NCBI RefSeq assembly: GCF_026314945.1
Contig: NZ_CP111121.1
Location: 1,178,001 to 1,242,000, forward strand
From: Chryseobacterium fluminis
GTDB lineage: Bacteria > Bacteroidota > Bacteroidia > Flavobacteriales > Weeksellaceae
Reading direction: 5' to 3'
Length of the DNA: 64,000 nt
Shown: piece after piece, positions 25,642-36,016 of the stretch
How the letters are laid out: each line of letters begins with the position of its first letter
How positions within the stretch are numbered: the stretch's first letter is position 1
Notes under the pieces: model-generated
The model's input: the letters and a program-made list of their open reading frames with translations, nothing else
The model's database searches: none
Told to the model about the DNA's origin: nothing
Made by a program: the position numbers and the translations under genes

Positions 25642-26364
25642 TTACCAAGGTACTTCGCCTTCTTCCCGGAAGAATTTTCCTGTCGGACCTTCAGACCCAA
25701 TGGTCGCCAATTTAACAATAGGCTTTGCCCCCTCTGCCGCCGTCTTAAATCCGGCGAATCCGTTGAGATCAGTGGCGGTATAGCCTGGAGTGACACTATT
25801 GATTTTGAATTTTGAATTTTTAAACTCATTTGCGAACGCAATAGTAAATGCATTAAGGGCGGTTTTAGTTGAACCGTATACATGGTACAGGTCCCAGTTT
25901 GGATTACGGCTTTCACTGGTCTGCATGGTTAGAGAGCCTACTTCACTTGAAACATTGACAATAACCGGCTGGCTGGCTTTTTCCAAAAGTGGTATCATTG
26001 CCTGTGTGGTCTGGATCACGCCGAAAACATTGGTCTCGAATAATTCCTTGACTACCGATATGTCACACTGTGAGATGTTCTGCGGCTGTGGGCCAGCAGT
26101 ACCGGCGTTGTTGATCAATATATCCAACACATCAATTTTGGAGGCTAAAGTTGAAGCAGCGTTGTGAACTGAGCTTAGGTCTGATACATCAATTTCTAAA
26201 GCTTCCACAGCTGAAATGCCCGATTCTTTTAATTGATCCACAGACTCCAGACCTTTATGAAGGTCACGGCAACCTAAAAAAACATGGTATCCTAATTCAG
26301 CCATCTGTTTGGCAACCTCAAATCCGATACCCTTGTTAGCACCGGTAACCAATACATTTTTCAT
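25642..26364 (-). CDS. SDR family oxidoreductase, carbonyl-reductase-like
   Basis: 240 aa. GANKGIGFEVAKQM, INNAGTAGPQPQN, VNVSSEVGSL and YHVYGSTKTALNAF give a complete SDR with Ser-Tyr-Lys. The GCRD segment after strand 2 is typical of carbonyl-reductase-like members acting on aldehydes, ketones and quinones. It is the intact relative of the frameshifted SDR at 2406-3139. Second gene of the operon, 40 bases after the NmrA gene. Confidence 0.92.
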   Translation of the reverse strand: MKNVLVTGANKGIGFEVAKQMAELGYHVFLGCRDLHKGLESVDQLKESGISAVEALEIDVSDLSSVHNAASTLASKIDVLDILINNAGTAGPQPQNISQCDISVVKELFETNVFGVIQTTQAMIPLLEKASQPVIVNVSSEVGSLTMQTSESRNPNWDLYHVYGSTKTALNAFTIAFANEFKNSKFKINSVTPGYTATDLNGFAGFKTAAEGAKPIVKLATIGSEGPTGKFFREEGEVPW

Positions 26365-26404
26365 TTGTTTCTGTTTAAAATTTAATTAATGCACTATGAC
26401 AAGC

Positions 26405-27301
26405 TTAGGCATTGTAAGCTTTTGCAAATTCTTTGGCATAATCACTCATCTTCACTTTACCTACTGCCGAAGGTCTGTGCTGCTGATAATCCTCAAACAA
26501 TTTTCCCGAATGCATGGCCGCATTCATTTCCACCAGTCCGGCAGCCTGATTTTGCGCCATGCCGATTGAAACCAGTCTATCCTGTTGTTGCTTATCAGAA
26601 ATTAGCTCCCATTTTAAATCAGGAATTCCTATGGCCGTGCCTAATATGGATGCCGTTTCATTGCATGAAAGCTCATCGCTTACCACGTAACGAAATTTTC
26701 TTCCCTGCGCAGGCGAATCAAGTTCTTCAGCGATCACTTCTGCCACATCGACAGGAGAAACCCAGGCAATGATATCGTCTCCACCATAGTTAGCAGTGAT
26801 CTTTCCTGTATGTTTGATTCCTGGAACAAAGCTGAGAAGATTATAATAAATAGCAAGGGCACGGACATGCGTCAGGGATATATCCGAAGGTAACTCCCGG
26901 AGGATATTCTCTACCAAATGATGGAAGTGAAGCATCCCGTTATCTTTGTTTGTGTGCGCACCGATACTGCTTAGATGTACCACGTGCTTCACTCCCGAAT
27001 TTAAAACTGCTTCGACGAAATTACGTCCCAGTTTTCCGTAGTAGGCTGCTATATCCAATTCCTTATCAAAGAAGTCTACGGGCGGTTCCATAAGGTATAC
27101 CGCATCTGACCCAGAAAATGCCGCCGTAAGAAATTTTACATCTTCAACAGAACCAACTGCTGCTTTAGCACCGAGCGCTTCAATAGCCGTTTCTTTTCCC
27201 GGATCTGTACTGATCACCGTAACTTCATGTCCCTTCAAAATAAGATCATTTGCCAATGGTTTTCCTATATTGCCCAATGAACCTGTCAGTGTAATTTTCA
27301 T
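26405..27301 (-). CDS. NmrA-like NAD(P)-binding protein
   Basis: 298 aa, full length. The N-terminal TGSLGNIGKPLAND carries the GxxGxxG of NmrA-type proteins. VVHLSSIGAHTNKDNGML and WVSPVDVAEVIAEEL are further family segments. Acts as a reductase or redox-responsive NAD(P)-binding protein in the cytosol. First gene of the four-gene operon with two SDRs and an AraC regulator. Directly upstream lies a 21-bp-phased repeat. Confidence 0.92.
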   Translation of the reverse strand: MKITLTGSLGNIGKPLANDLILKGHEVTVISTDPGKETAIEALGAKAAVGSVEDVKFLTAAFSGSDAVYLMEPPVDFFDKELDIAAYYGKLGRNFVEAVLNSGVKHVVHLSSIGAHTNKDNGMLHFHHLVENILRELPSDISLTHVRALAIYYNLLSFVPGIKHTGKITANYGGDDIIAWVSPVDVAEVIAEELDSPAQGRKFRYVVSDELSCNETASILGTAIGIPDLKWELISDKQQQDRLVSIGMAQNQAAGLVEMNAAMHSGKLFEDYQQHRPSAVGKVKMSDYAKEFAKAYNA

Positions 27302-27344
27302 TTTTTCTATTTTGTTTATACAAATCTATGGCTAAATTCAGTAG

Positions 27345-27385
27345 ACGATGTATCTATATCTGACTTTGATGTAGCCAAATATGAC
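27345..27385 (-). promoter_or_regulatory. 21-bp-phased direct repeat, candidate AraC operator
   Basis: ACGATGTATCTATATCTGAC (27345-27364) and TTGATGTAGCCAAATATGAC (27366-27385) share GATGTA, ..AT.TGAC and other positions at an exact 21-bp step, 44 bases before the NmrA start. Same architecture as at 21324, 36017 and 59861. Confidence 0.55.
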
Positions 27386-27549
27386 CACCTTTAAAATTAA
27401 CACTCAAATTTGTAAATTGCATTTGGTCAATCAACAACGAAAATCTAAACGCGGATATTTGCAATTGCTGGACGAAATTGCTCCAGCCAAACTCTTGACA
27501 TTAAGGCAAGGAACATTTGCCGTTGTTAAACAATTATTATTAATCGACA

Positions 27550-28139
27550 TTACTCGGTAATTGCCAAATGTCCAGCCACAATTCCTGCGACATCTTTTGT
27601 TGCTACCATAGGGATGGCGTGGTCGCCATCCGCTGCTGTGCCGTTTATCCCTTCGTTTTTCACCAAAGGAATGTTCTTAAGAAGTTCTCCATAAAATAGG
27701 CAGACCTTATGTGTAATACATTGACATCGTCCAACTGATTTAACCTGACCTCCTGTTCTCCGGTCCCGCCCATTATCCCATTTCCTTCGTGCATATGGGA
27801 CCCCAGACTGCTCATATTTACGATGTACCTGATGCCTGATTTTTCGATGGCCTCAATCAGTTTACTTGTTACCTGTCTTTGGTAGGCCCTTGTATTTTCG
27901 GCCTTAACATTGTCCGGTAATAGCACAAAAGCACTATCGGCATTTCTGAAGGCATTGGTCAATGTATCCATATCGCTCATATCTCTGGAAATGATTTCCG
28001 CACCCAAGTTTCGAAATCTTTCCAGCTTTTCCGGGTTCCTTGTTACCAATTTTACCTGATGGCCTTCGTTTAAAAGGATCTCCGAAATTTTGCTTCCTAC
28101 TGTTCCTGTTGCTCCGAGAACTACGATTCTATTTTTCAT
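27550..28139 (-). pseudogene. NmrA-like protein, frameshifted and short
   Basis: Starts MKNRIVVLGATGTVGSKISE, with a clean NmrA glycine motif, and runs to YFMENFL near 27685. One base is missing there: the start frame ends at RTFLW-stop (27660), whereas the next frame gives NIPLVKNEGINGTAADGDHA and VATKDVAGIVAGHLAITE to a stop at 27550-27552. Even with the shift repaired the protein would be about 196 aa against about 290 for the family, so the 3' end is also lost. A fourth NmrA gene in the window. Confidence 0.8.
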
Positions 28140-28511
28140 TTTTTAAAAATTAATTGTTATTATTTACTTTACAAAGATGCTGTGATGAAAGAGGTAAAAC
28201 TTGTATCATATCACTATTGTTAGCTGTTCTTCCAGTTGGTTCCGGCTTCCAGTTGACCTGTTTTTAATAGCCTACAGAGTATCAAGCTAAAGGTCATTAA
28301 GCATTACTCAGCACAACTTATTTAATGAACGATTATTTAAAAGGTAGGGATCAAATCTCTGAAACGTAAGTGCGCCATCAATATATTTTAGAGATTAAAT
28401 ATTAATTTAAATCACTATTTTTGAACACTGAGGGATTTTGCATCTCATAAAGGATTATTTTTTTGATATAAAATTATAGCAACATCAATGTATTATATAA
28501 ACGTAATCGAC
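28140..28511. other. Intergenic region before the fucosidase gene
   Basis: 372 bases between divergent genes. No RNA gene, hairpin or repeat stands out. It presumably holds both promoters; AT-rich near 28440-28490. Confidence 0.5.
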
Positions 28512-30980
28512 ATGATTCGAAGAAAAATTGCACTTTTTTTTATAGTAACTGTATTCTCCATAACTGGTCAAGCACAGCAGAATTTAAAATTAACCTATAA
28601 CAAACCTGCAGAAACCTGGAATGAAGCCCTGCCCATCGGAAACGGAAAATTGGGCGCAATGGTTTTTGGTGGTGCTACTCAAGAACATCTTCAGTTAAAC
28701 GAGGAAACTATTTGGGCTGGCGAGCCTGGAAACAACGTTCCGAAGAACACTTTCGACAGCATTCAGAAAATTAGAAAATTACTGAATGAAAGCAAGTTTG
28801 AAGAAGCACAAGATCTTTCCAACAGAACCTACCCTAGACAGGCTTCAAAAGACCTGAATTACGGAATGCCGTATCAAACGATGGGCGACCTTTTTTTGGA
28901 TTTTAAAGGTCACGAAAACTTTAAAAATTACAACAGGACCTTAGATATTGAAAAGGCGGTCAGCACGGTTTCTTACGAAGTGAACGGCGTGACTTTCAAA
29001 CGTGAGGTCTTCTCCTCATTTGTCGATAATGTAATTATGATCAAATTATCTTCCAGCAAAAAAGGAAGTTTGAATTTCAACATCAATGCTTCCACCCCAC
29101 ATCTTAAAAAATCAATCTTTACCGAGAAAGACCAACTGGTGATCAACGGAACGAGCGGATCTGTTGATAATAAAACAGGGAAGATCAACTTCAAAACAAT
29201 TGCTCTTCCTATTTTAAAAGGCGGGAAATTAAGTTCGAACGGAAATCAGTTAAATATTTCTGGAGCGGATGAGGTGGTGGTCTATGTTTCAATCGCAACC
29301 AATTTCAAAAAATACAATGACCTTTCGGGAAATCCTGATGCGAGAGTTTCGGAATATTTAAAATCAGCATCAAACAAAAAATATGATGCTGAACTGAAAG
29401 CGCATATTGAAAAATACCAGAAATTTTTCCAACGCGTAAGTCTTGATCTGGGAACAACCGAGCAGGCAAAGAAGACAACCGATGTCAGAATAAAAGAGTT
29501 CGGAACTTCCAGTGACCCAGATCTTGTAGCTTTATACTTCCAATTTGGAAGGTATCTACTCATTTCATCTTCACAACCGGGAACACAGCCTGCAAACCTG
29601 CAGGGAATCTGGAATTATCAACTGAATCCGGCTTGGGACAGCAAATATACGGTCAATATCAATACAGAAATGAATTACTGGCCGGCAGAAAACACCAACC
29701 TCAGCGAAATGCACGAGCCTTTGTTTGATATGATCCAGGACCTATCAATTACCGGGCAAGAATCTGCCAAAGAAATGTACCACGCCAGAGGCTGGAATAT
29801 GCATCATAACACCGATCTCTGGAGAATCACAGGAATCGTGGATGGTGGTTTCTACGGAATGTGGCCGATGGGTGGCGCTTGGCTCACACAGCACGTGTGG
29901 AACCATTATTTATACACCGGAGATAAAGTTTTCCTGAAAAAGAATTATGATGTCTTGAAAGGTGCTGCATTATTTTATCTTGATGTTCTTCAGCCAGATC
30001 CTTCCAAGCAATATCTGGTGGTTTCCCCTTCGATGTCGCCCGAGAACACTTATATGAAAAGTGTGGGAATCACGGCTGGAACTACGATGGACAACCAATT
30101 GGTCTTTGATGTTTTCAACAACTTTATTAATGCTTCAAAAATCCTTAATGAAGATAAAGTCCTTTCTGATGAAGTTAAAACAGCTTTAAGCAAACTTCCG
30201 CCAATGCAGATCGGGCAGCACGCCCAATTGCAGGAATGGCTGAAAGATATGGACAGAACCAATGACAAACACAGGCATATATCGCATTTGTACGGTTTAT
30301 TTCCCTCAGGACAGATCTCGCCTTTCAGGAATGCTGACCTGGCTGAAGCTGCAAAAAATTCAATGCTTTACCGTGGTGACAAGTCCACAGGTTGGTCTAT
30401 GGGCTGGAAGGTAAACTGGTGGGCAAGACTATTGGATGGAAACCGAGCTTTTAAATTGATCTCAGACCAATTGACACCTGCTCCGATGGAGACCAAAGGT
30501 CAATCTGGAGGAACGTACCCGAATCTTTTGGATGCACATCCACCGTTTCAAATCGATGGAAATTTTGGGTGTACCTCAGGGATCGCGGAGATGTTACTGC
30601 AAAGTTACGACGGCTACTTATACCTTCTTCCAGCACTTCCTGATGCATTACCGAACGGTTCCGTGAAAGGCTTGAAAGCCAGAGGCGGTTTTGAGATCGA
30701 TATGGACTGGAAAAATTCTAGGCTGACGAAATTAAACATAAAATCTACTTTAGGTGGAAATGCAAGAATAAAAATTGATGCGAAATTATCCTTAATATCT
30801 TCAAAAAATCAGTTTCGTCTAGCAAAAGGAGAAAATCCTAATGAATATTATCAAGTGAATGCAATTAAAACGCCTTTAACATCTGGGAAAGCGGAACTGA
30901 AAGGATTCGAAATCCCTGAAACGAAGGTGTTCGATTTCAATACTGAGAAAGGTAAGACCTATATTTTTGAAGTGAGATAA
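28512..30980 (+). CDS. GH95 alpha-L-fucosidase, secreted
   Basis: 822 aa from the ATG at 28512, which gives a clean signal peptide ([20 protein letters not shown], then AQQ); an ATG eight codons upstream is possible. The GH95 N-terminal beta domain begins [20 protein letters not shown]. The (alpha/alpha)6 barrel contains [16 protein letters not shown] with the two catalytic-water asparagines, and [10 protein letters not shown] with the catalytic aspartate near the end of the barrel. GH95 enzymes release alpha-1,2-linked L-fucose, or L-galactose, from glycans such as xyloglucan and mucin. It stands alone, without SusC/SusD neighbours, so it is not in a typical utilisation locus. Intact over 2.5 kb while the flanking genes are decayed. 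Confidence 0.95.
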   Translation: MIRRKIALFFIVTVFSITGQAQQNLKLTYNKPAETWNEALPIGNGKLGAMVFGGATQEHLQLNEETIWAGEPGNNVPKNTFDSIQKIRKLLNESKFEEAQDLSNRTYPRQASKDLNYGMPYQTMGDLFLDFKGHENFKNYNRTLDIEKAVSTVSYEVNGVTFKREVFSSFVDNVIMIKLSSSKKGSLNFNINASTPHLKKSIFTEKDQLVINGTSGSVDNKTGKINFKTIALPILKGGKLSSNGNQLNISGADEVVVYVSIATNFKKYNDLSGNPDARVSEYLKSASNKKYDAELKAHIEKYQKFFQRVSLDLGTTEQAKKTTDVRIKEFGTSSDPDLVALYFQFGRYLLISSSQPGTQPANLQGIWNYQLNPAWDSKYTVNINTEMNYWPAENTNLSEMHEPLFDMIQDLSITGQESAKEMYHARGWNMHHNTDLWRITGIVDGGFYGMWPMGGAWLTQHVWNHYLYTGDKVFLKKNYDVLKGAALFYLDVLQPDPSKQYLVVSPSMSPENTYMKSVGITAGTTMDNQLVFDVFNNFINASKILNEDKVLSDEVKTALSKLPPMQIGQHAQLQEWLKDMDRTNDKHRHISHLYGLFPSGQISPFRNADLAEAAKNSMLYRGDKSTGWSMGWKVNWWARLLDGNRAFKLISDQLTPAPMETKGQSGGTYPNLLDAHPPFQIDGNFGCTSGIAEMLLQSYDGYLYLLPALPDALPNGSVKGLKARGGFEIDMDWKNSRLTKLNIKSTLGGNARIKIDAKLSLISSKNQFRLAKGENPNEYYQVNAIKTPLTSGKAELKGFEIPETKVFDFNTEKGKTYIFEVR

Positions 30981-31483
30981 TAAAATGATGCTGAAGACCT
31001 GTTAGGTCGCCACCAGTCATATTATTAAGATCACACTAATAATCATTAAATTTTGATCAAGGAGGTCCTAATTCCATCTCCGATACTGTATTCCTGAATG
31101 TAAATTAATAGCTTTTTGAAACCATTGGAAGACATCTCTGAACAACAAATTGAATATCAGATATAAAATAATTTATTTGGTGTAATACTTATTGCCAGAG
31201 GTTTTATTTCATACTTCAGAGCGAAAAATATGGTCTGTCCATTACAGCCGGTCGATCGCCGGTTTGTAAGCTTTTCCATTAGGATCTATTTGGAGTGAAG
31301 TCTTTCATACGAATTGGCACAATCTGATATTAGTGTCAAAATTATTGAACTGGGATTAGTGGAGTCGGATTTATTTGAAAAATCGCCTATTGCACTTTAG
31401 GAGGTCGTTCAACTGATGACAATAGACTGAATATTCAATTGGTATAAAAGTAACAAAAAGTTATAGTGACAAACGGTAACCAA
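30981..31483. other. Intergenic region with no recognised gene
   Basis: 503 bases between the fucosidase and an HxlR remnant. Its last 37 bases (31447-31483) repeat the regulatory block seen at 16594-16630 in front of the intact HxlR gene. The rest has no convincing open frame. Confidence 0.6.
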
Positions 31484-31806
31484 ATGAACGGTATGGAACA
31501 AGAATTTGATTTAGTTAAAGATTGCAGCCAAAAAATATTGGCGATTAGCGATACAATGGAAATTTTAAACGGAAAATGGAAAATGTCTGTTATTGAGTGC
31601 TTCTGCTACAAGCCGATGCGATACTAAGAATTGCTGAAGAGGTCAACGGAATTTCCTGGAAGATGCTTAACCGCGAGTTGAAGGATCTGGAAATAAATGA
31701 ATTAATCGATCGCCATGTGCTCACTAGAGCACCTGTCGCTGTTGAATACCGGATCACAGACTATGGATAATCTCTTAGTCAACTGACCAATAATAGCAGA
31801 TTGGGG
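31484..31806 (+). pseudogene. Decayed HxlR regulator gene
   Basis: Close copy of the gene at 16640-17032. It reads MNGMEQEFDLVKDCSQKILA and WKMSVIECFCYKPMRY, then has TAA in place of the following Ser codon. A frameshift follows, then EVNGISWKMLNRELKDLEIN and APVAVEYRITDYG with a second stop. The upstream operator-like block is also conserved, showing that the duplication included the promoter. Confidence 0.85.
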
Positions 31807-31865
31807 GTCGATCCATGGACAACGCGTCATTGCTTGAATGTCAAAGATCCGCTCAATCTTAATGG

Positions 31866-32185
31866 TCAAAGTTCTTGGATTAGACAAAAGGTTAGATTGA
31901 TACGTTCTTTTACTGGTATAGTAGAGTTGACAATCCTATCTACGCAATGTTTTTGCAGATCTCCTTCCATAATGAGCAAGGAACTGTTGGGAAGTGGCAG
32001 CATGTATTTGCTTTTATGATGGTCTTTCTGACTAACGTCAAAGTTTCTTGTATGTCCAAACTTGATGAATGAGTTGACCATACGTTCCATATCTGCTATC
32101 CTTATCCCTGTGCCAAGCCACAGAATCATTATTATCACAATAGACATTTAATAGAACACATTTGAATCCATAACCTAATTTAGAA
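31866..32185 (-). pseudogene. C-terminal remnant of an AlkB-like dioxygenase gene
   Basis: Matches the second half of the AlkB at 9844-10470: LLNVYCDNNDSVAWHRDK, then after a damaged stretch RNFDVSQKDHHKSKYMLPLP and DRIVNSTIPVKERINLTFC. The N-terminal half is absent. Together with the HxlR remnant beside it this is a second degenerate assembly of pieces that occur intact between 9 and 17 kb. Confidence 0.82.
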
Positions 32186-32187
32186 AT

Positions 32188-33033
32188 ATGATAAAGACAT
32201 TAACTTATACTTCTAACAAACAGGCTCCCAGAAATAAAATATTTCTGCCTCATCATCTTATTTCATTTTTGGAACAAGGGGAAAAAGTAGTGTATTATGC
32301 AAATGAGGCAACAACTATCATTGACGATCAACTTGTCATACTGTCATCAGGAAACTGTATCATGACAGAAAAAATCCCTGTAAAAAACAGCTACGTGAGC
32401 ACGATGCTATTATTTGATAATACAGCATTTTCAAATTTTTTAGTAAAATATGCTTCTTTACTTGACAAGATTCCAAAATCTCAAACTGTTAAGGAAAAAA
32501 AACCGTTTGTCGTATTCGAAAAAGACGACTTTATCAGGAACTATATTACGTCACTCAAACTTGTCCAAACAAAACCCGATTCTTTTTCCGACAAATTGTT
32601 AGAATTGAAATTTGAAGAATTAATGCTTCACCTGCTTGAAAAATACCCGCATGAAATTCTTTGTTTTAACACTGAGATGAAAGAAAATTATGCTGATTTT
32701 GAAATAAGGAAAACCGTGGAACTTAATATCAGCAACAATCTTACAGTAGAGGAATTATCATTTCTGTGCCACATGAGCGTTTCAACTTTCAACCGTAAAT
32801 TTATAAAACTCTACAGCGAAACACCAAGTAAATACCTACTGCAGCAAAAAATGAAATTAGCAAAATTTTTGTTGCAGCAAAATGAAAATCCAAGCGAAGT
32901 GTTTTTCAAAGTAGGTTACGAAAACCACTCCAGCTTCTCAAAATCCTTCAAGCAGGCCTTTGGCATTTGCCCTAAAGAATTTCAACACCAAAAGTTGACC
33001 GAATCCCGACAGCATTTGACCGATCAACCATAA
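32188..33033 (+). CDS. AraC family regulator
   Basis: 281 aa. The N-terminal half (NKIFLPHHLISFLEQGEKVV, SGNCIMTEKI) is an ExsA-like sensor domain found in bacteroidete AraC proteins. The C-terminal half has the two HTH units (TVEELSFLCHMSVSTFNRKF and VFFKVGYENHSSFSKSFKQAFG). A different subgroup from the SDR-linked AraC proteins. It is 52 bases upstream of a DinB-fold gene on the same strand, the probable target or partner. No 21-bp repeat was seen next to it. Confidence 0.92.
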   Translation: MIKTLTYTSNKQAPRNKIFLPHHLISFLEQGEKVVYYANEATTIIDDQLVILSSGNCIMTEKIPVKNSYVSTMLLFDNTAFSNFLVKYASLLDKIPKSQTVKEKKPFVVFEKDDFIRNYITSLKLVQTKPDSFSDKLLELKFEELMLHLLEKYPHEILCFNTEMKENYADFEIRKTVELNISNNLTVEELSFLCHMSVSTFNRKFIKLYSETPSKYLLQQKMKLAKFLLQQNENPSEVFFKVGYENHSSFSKSFKQAFGICPKEFQHQKLTESRQHLTDQP

Positions 33034-33085
33034 TTAAACACGATACTGCCAAGCTAACTTTGTGTCAAAATTAAACGTAAGGATA

Positions 33086-33579
33086 ATGACAAAAAAGTAT
33101 TTTACAGAATTAGCCAAATACAATAACTGGACAGACCGCATCATTATTGAATGGCTTAGGCAAATCACCGAATCACAATGGGAACAAACGATTCCAAGTA
33201 GTTTCAGCAGTATTGAAAAAACGACCGTCCATATGGTAAGTGCCAAAAAAATATGGATTGACTTCTGGAGAAAAGACCCAAATCCTATTTACCTGTCGGG
33301 CAATTTTAATGGTACAAAAGACGAACTGATCGATATCTGGGAAAATGCATCCGCAGAACTTTTAAAGTTCATAGAAAACTATTCCGAGGAATATTACCAT
33401 CAACCTGTGACTTTTATATATCCAAGCGGGATAAAAGGAGAAATGATGTTTTGGCAGACTTTCCCCACTTTGTCAATCATGCAACCTATCATCGCGGGCA
33501 ACTTGTGACACTACTAAGGCAAACAGGATTTACAGATTTCTCCAATACGGACCTGGCCACTTACTTTATCAAAAAATAA
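33086..33579 (+). pseudogene. DinB-fold (DUF664-type) protein with 3' frameshift
   Basis: ATG at 33086 gives MTKKYFTELAKYNNWTDRII, the typical four-helix DinB-like start with its conserved N-N-W. The frame breaks near 33452 in a T-run. The other frame continues DFPHFVNHATYHRGQLVTLL, whose H-x-x-x-H-R-G-Q is the metal-site signature, to LATYFIKK and a stop at 33577-33579. Adding one T would restore a protein of about 164 aa. Family members are metal-binding thiol transferases or of unknown role; this is unrelated to DNA polymerase IV. Confidence 0.82.
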
Positions 33580-33639
33580 TTTCCACTGACCTACAGAAAT
33601 AAAAGACTCATATAACCTGCATATTAATAAGCGATACCG

Positions 33640-34020
33640 ATGAATGCAAGATTTGATAATGTCACCAAGCTATTATTTGCTTGTGATGCTGAAGAAATAC
33701 CTGACAAAGTTTTGGTCAGAATAAGAGAGGCAGCAGAACGCCTTAAAGCGGAGATGGAGATCTTCAGTTTACCAAGGCAATGAAATAATTAAAATCCAAA
33801 AATTCAGATTTCGTGGCAACTAATGCCATAGACCAAAAGTCACAGGGAATTAATTGCTATTATAAAAATGTGAGGTTTAACACTGTGATTACAGAAATTG
33901 CAAAAGAGATCAAAGAATATCAGGCCGATCTGCTGATGATGGCCCTAAAAATGTGGTTTTTGGGAATCCATTGTACATCGCAGTAAAATCCGACTTATGG
34001 CTTTAGGACAAGATATTGCG
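33640..34020 (+). pseudogene. UspA-like universal stress protein remnant
   Basis: Pieces of the second UspA domain can be read across three frames: LKAEMEIFSLPRQ, ITEIAKEIKEYQADLLMMAL and WESIVHRSKIRLMALGQDIALPS. The last corresponds to the S-x-x-x-R and phosphate-binding end of bacteroidete two-domain UspA proteins. Stops and shifts make it non-functional. Confidence 0.65.
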
Positions 34021-34425
34021 CTGCCTTCAAAGCAAGGCGGTTTACTTTTCTTTTTTGTTTTTGTACTTATACTAATATATGAATAGTATGATTTCATGGA
34101 ATTAATGTATTTTTTTTCAAATGAATGTTAACATAATTGCAGAATAAAAGAATGCCGGATTTAGTATTTAAAGTATCATCATAAGGCTGTAATCTCAGGT
34201 TGATATATATTATTTAAAAAATTTTTTTAACGATAATCTTTATTAATATGAGAGTTAAAACAGATTTATAATCTTTAATAATGCCTCGCCATAAAAACTT
34301 TCGGAATTATTCTGAGAGAGAGAGAGTGGACTTCTCTACTCTTTGGGTAGTATCCAAGGAAAACAAGTAATAAATCTTTAAATGGCAACATACATATTTC
34401 ATTATTTTATTACTTACAATAAAAA
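34021..34425. other. Intergenic stretch, nothing recognised
   Basis: 405 very AT-rich bases with a short GA-rich run (34314-34330). No open frame or hairpin worth naming. Confidence 0.6.
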
Positions 34426-34797
34426 TTATGGCAATTTATTACCGATCATAATAAAAGGCAATATCCCTGCAATCAATAATGCCCAAAACCATACTGGATG
34501 AGCGGTATTGAGCCATAACCAGCCCACTACGAGCATAATGGCTCCTGATACGATATAATGCTGCCTACTAGCTCCTCCGCAAAATGATATTGCCATACCT
34601 CCCAAAATGCAACTGCTGTAAACGCATATTAATTTAAGGACCAGTTGAATATTATCGGAAAATGACCATGACATCCGGTCAAACAATTCCAAAGAGGCTG
34701 GAAACAATGCACCTTGAATCTTAGCAAATACTGAACTTAAAAGTCCGATGGTCACAATTCCTGCAATCACTGAGAGTATTTTATTTAACTTCATCAT
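34426..34797 (-). CDS. Small four-helix membrane protein
   Basis: 123 aa with four predicted membrane segments (about 8-28, 50-72, 80-98 and 100-118), such as IVSGAIMLVVGWLWL and FWALLIAGILPFIMIG. Not assigned to a family. Its ATG overlaps the last base of the FAD monooxygenase stop (TAATG), indicating translational coupling and a shared role. A second ATG follows immediately. Confidence 0.8.
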   Translation of the reverse strand: MMKLNKILSVIAGIVTIGLLSSVFAKIQGALFPASLELFDRMSWSFSDNIQLVLKLICVYSSCILGGMAISFCGGASRQHYIVSGAIMLVVGWLWLNTAHPVWFWALLIAGILPFIMIGNKLP

Positions 34798-35969
34798 TAT
34801 CCTATTTTGAAATTCATCTGATCCTCCGTCAATACGATCGGATCAGTCATGATATGCTGCAGATCCATTTCGGATGCTTCGCTGAAAGCCGTAACGAAAT
34901 TATCAAGCTTTTCCTTACTTGCCGGAATAAATGAAGATGCATTATTTCTTGCATTTCCTTGAAATTTCCCAATGATCGGCTGCATTAAGGTATTGTAATT
35001 CTTGAGCGCCAAACATAGGTCATTAGGATTTTCACCAATGAATTGTGCCAATGCTTTAGCCCCATAGATCGACAATGATGCGCCCATCCCCGATAAAGCG
35101 GTCGGACAATAGCCCGTGTCCCCTAACAATACAAGATTTCCATTCACCAGATCACGAGCTGTTATCATACCCATCTTATCGATAAACATTGTTCTGTTAT
35201 CGCTAAAATGATCAAGTAATTCGCGCACTTCGATACTATATTCGGTGAACGAATCTTTTAAGAGATTAGGGATATGATCTCGAATGGTCGACAAGTCTCC
35301 CGTATGACGGATATAGCACTGGATTGCGATCTCATTATCTGCAATCGGATAAATGGAAAGCATTTTATTGACGTCAATATAGATCTTAAAAGAACCGATC
35401 TCATAAGAATGTTCCAACTGCAGTTTTCCACCCAGGTACAATGTATTGAAATCTTCCAATTTTGAATTTTCGAAATATCTGTCACGTGTTGGGGAGCGCA
35501 ATCCTTCGGATATAATGACCAGGTCCACTTCCATTTCAGTTCCATCAGATAATGCAACGACAGTATTATTTCCTTTTTGGATAAGACTGGAGATCGTGGT
35601 ACCGAATAGTATATTCACCTCATCTATAATATCTTCGTAAAGGACGTGGTGGAGCCCACCCCGTGAGATCAGTATCGAACGTTCGATATTTTTATTCATT
35701 TCTTCATAGCTGATCTTTTGTATAACCTCATCATTCCTTTCCATGAAACTGACAGATTCAGAAGGAGAAGACGCAGCTCTAAGTCTGTCTGTCAGTGCCA
35801 GTCCATCCATAATCTTGACACCAAAACTTTTCAGTGAAATTAGAAAGCCCGTCTTTGTGTAGGATGATACCCGATCGATCACTGTAACTTCATGTCCTTG
35901 TAAAGAAAGGAACCTTGCTGCTGTCAACCCAGCGATGCCGCCTCCTGCGATAAGAATATTTTTTTTCAT
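34797..35969 (-). CDS. FAD-dependent monooxygenase (PHBH/UbiH-like)
   Basis: 390 aa. The dinucleotide motif ILIAGGGIAGLTAARFL is at the N-terminus. The second FAD motif LVLLGDTGYCPTALSGMGAS (GD motif) is near residue 285-305. Between them DLVIISEGLRSPTRD corresponds to the DG region, with a Glu in place of the usual Asp. This class A flavoprotein fold hydroxylates aromatic or polyketide-like substrates using NAD(P)H and O2. TetX-like drug-inactivating enzymes belong to the same superfamily, but no feature specific to them was seen. Forms a two-gene operon with the membrane protein and is divergent from an AraC regulator. Confidence 0.92.
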   Translation of the reverse strand: MKKNILIAGGGIAGLTAARFLSLQGHEVTVIDRVSSYTKTGFLISLKSFGVKIMDGLALTDRLRAASSPSESVSFMERNDEVIQKISYEEMNKNIERSILISRGGLHHVLYEDIIDEVNILFGTTISSLIQKGNNTVVALSDGTEMEVDLVIISEGLRSPTRDRYFENSKLEDFNTLYLGGKLQLEHSYEIGSFKIYIDVNKMLSIYPIADNEIAIQCYIRHTGDLSTIRDHIPNLLKDSFTEYSIEVRELLDHFSDNRTMFIDKMGMITARDLVNGNLVLLGDTGYCPTALSGMGASLSIYGAKALAQFIGENPNDLCLALKNYNTLMQPIIGKFQGNARNNASSFIPASKEKLDNFVTAFSEASEMDLQHIMTDPIVLTEDQMNFKIG

Positions 35970-36016
35970 TTTAATTCTTTTATAATGTTATGTTGCAAAA
36001 TTATTATTACATTAGG

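Noticed and set aside
27381..27560. 59-codon plus-strand frame starting ATGACCACC
   Set aside because: It overlaps the 21-bp repeat and the end of the NmrA pseudogene, and its translation (KRGYLQLLDEIAPAKLLTL) matches nothing I recognise; chance frame is as likely.
34797..35969. Tet(X)-like tetracycline-inactivating enzyme
   Set aside because: The general class A flavoprotein motifs are present, but nothing specific to Tet(X) substrate binding could be seen.
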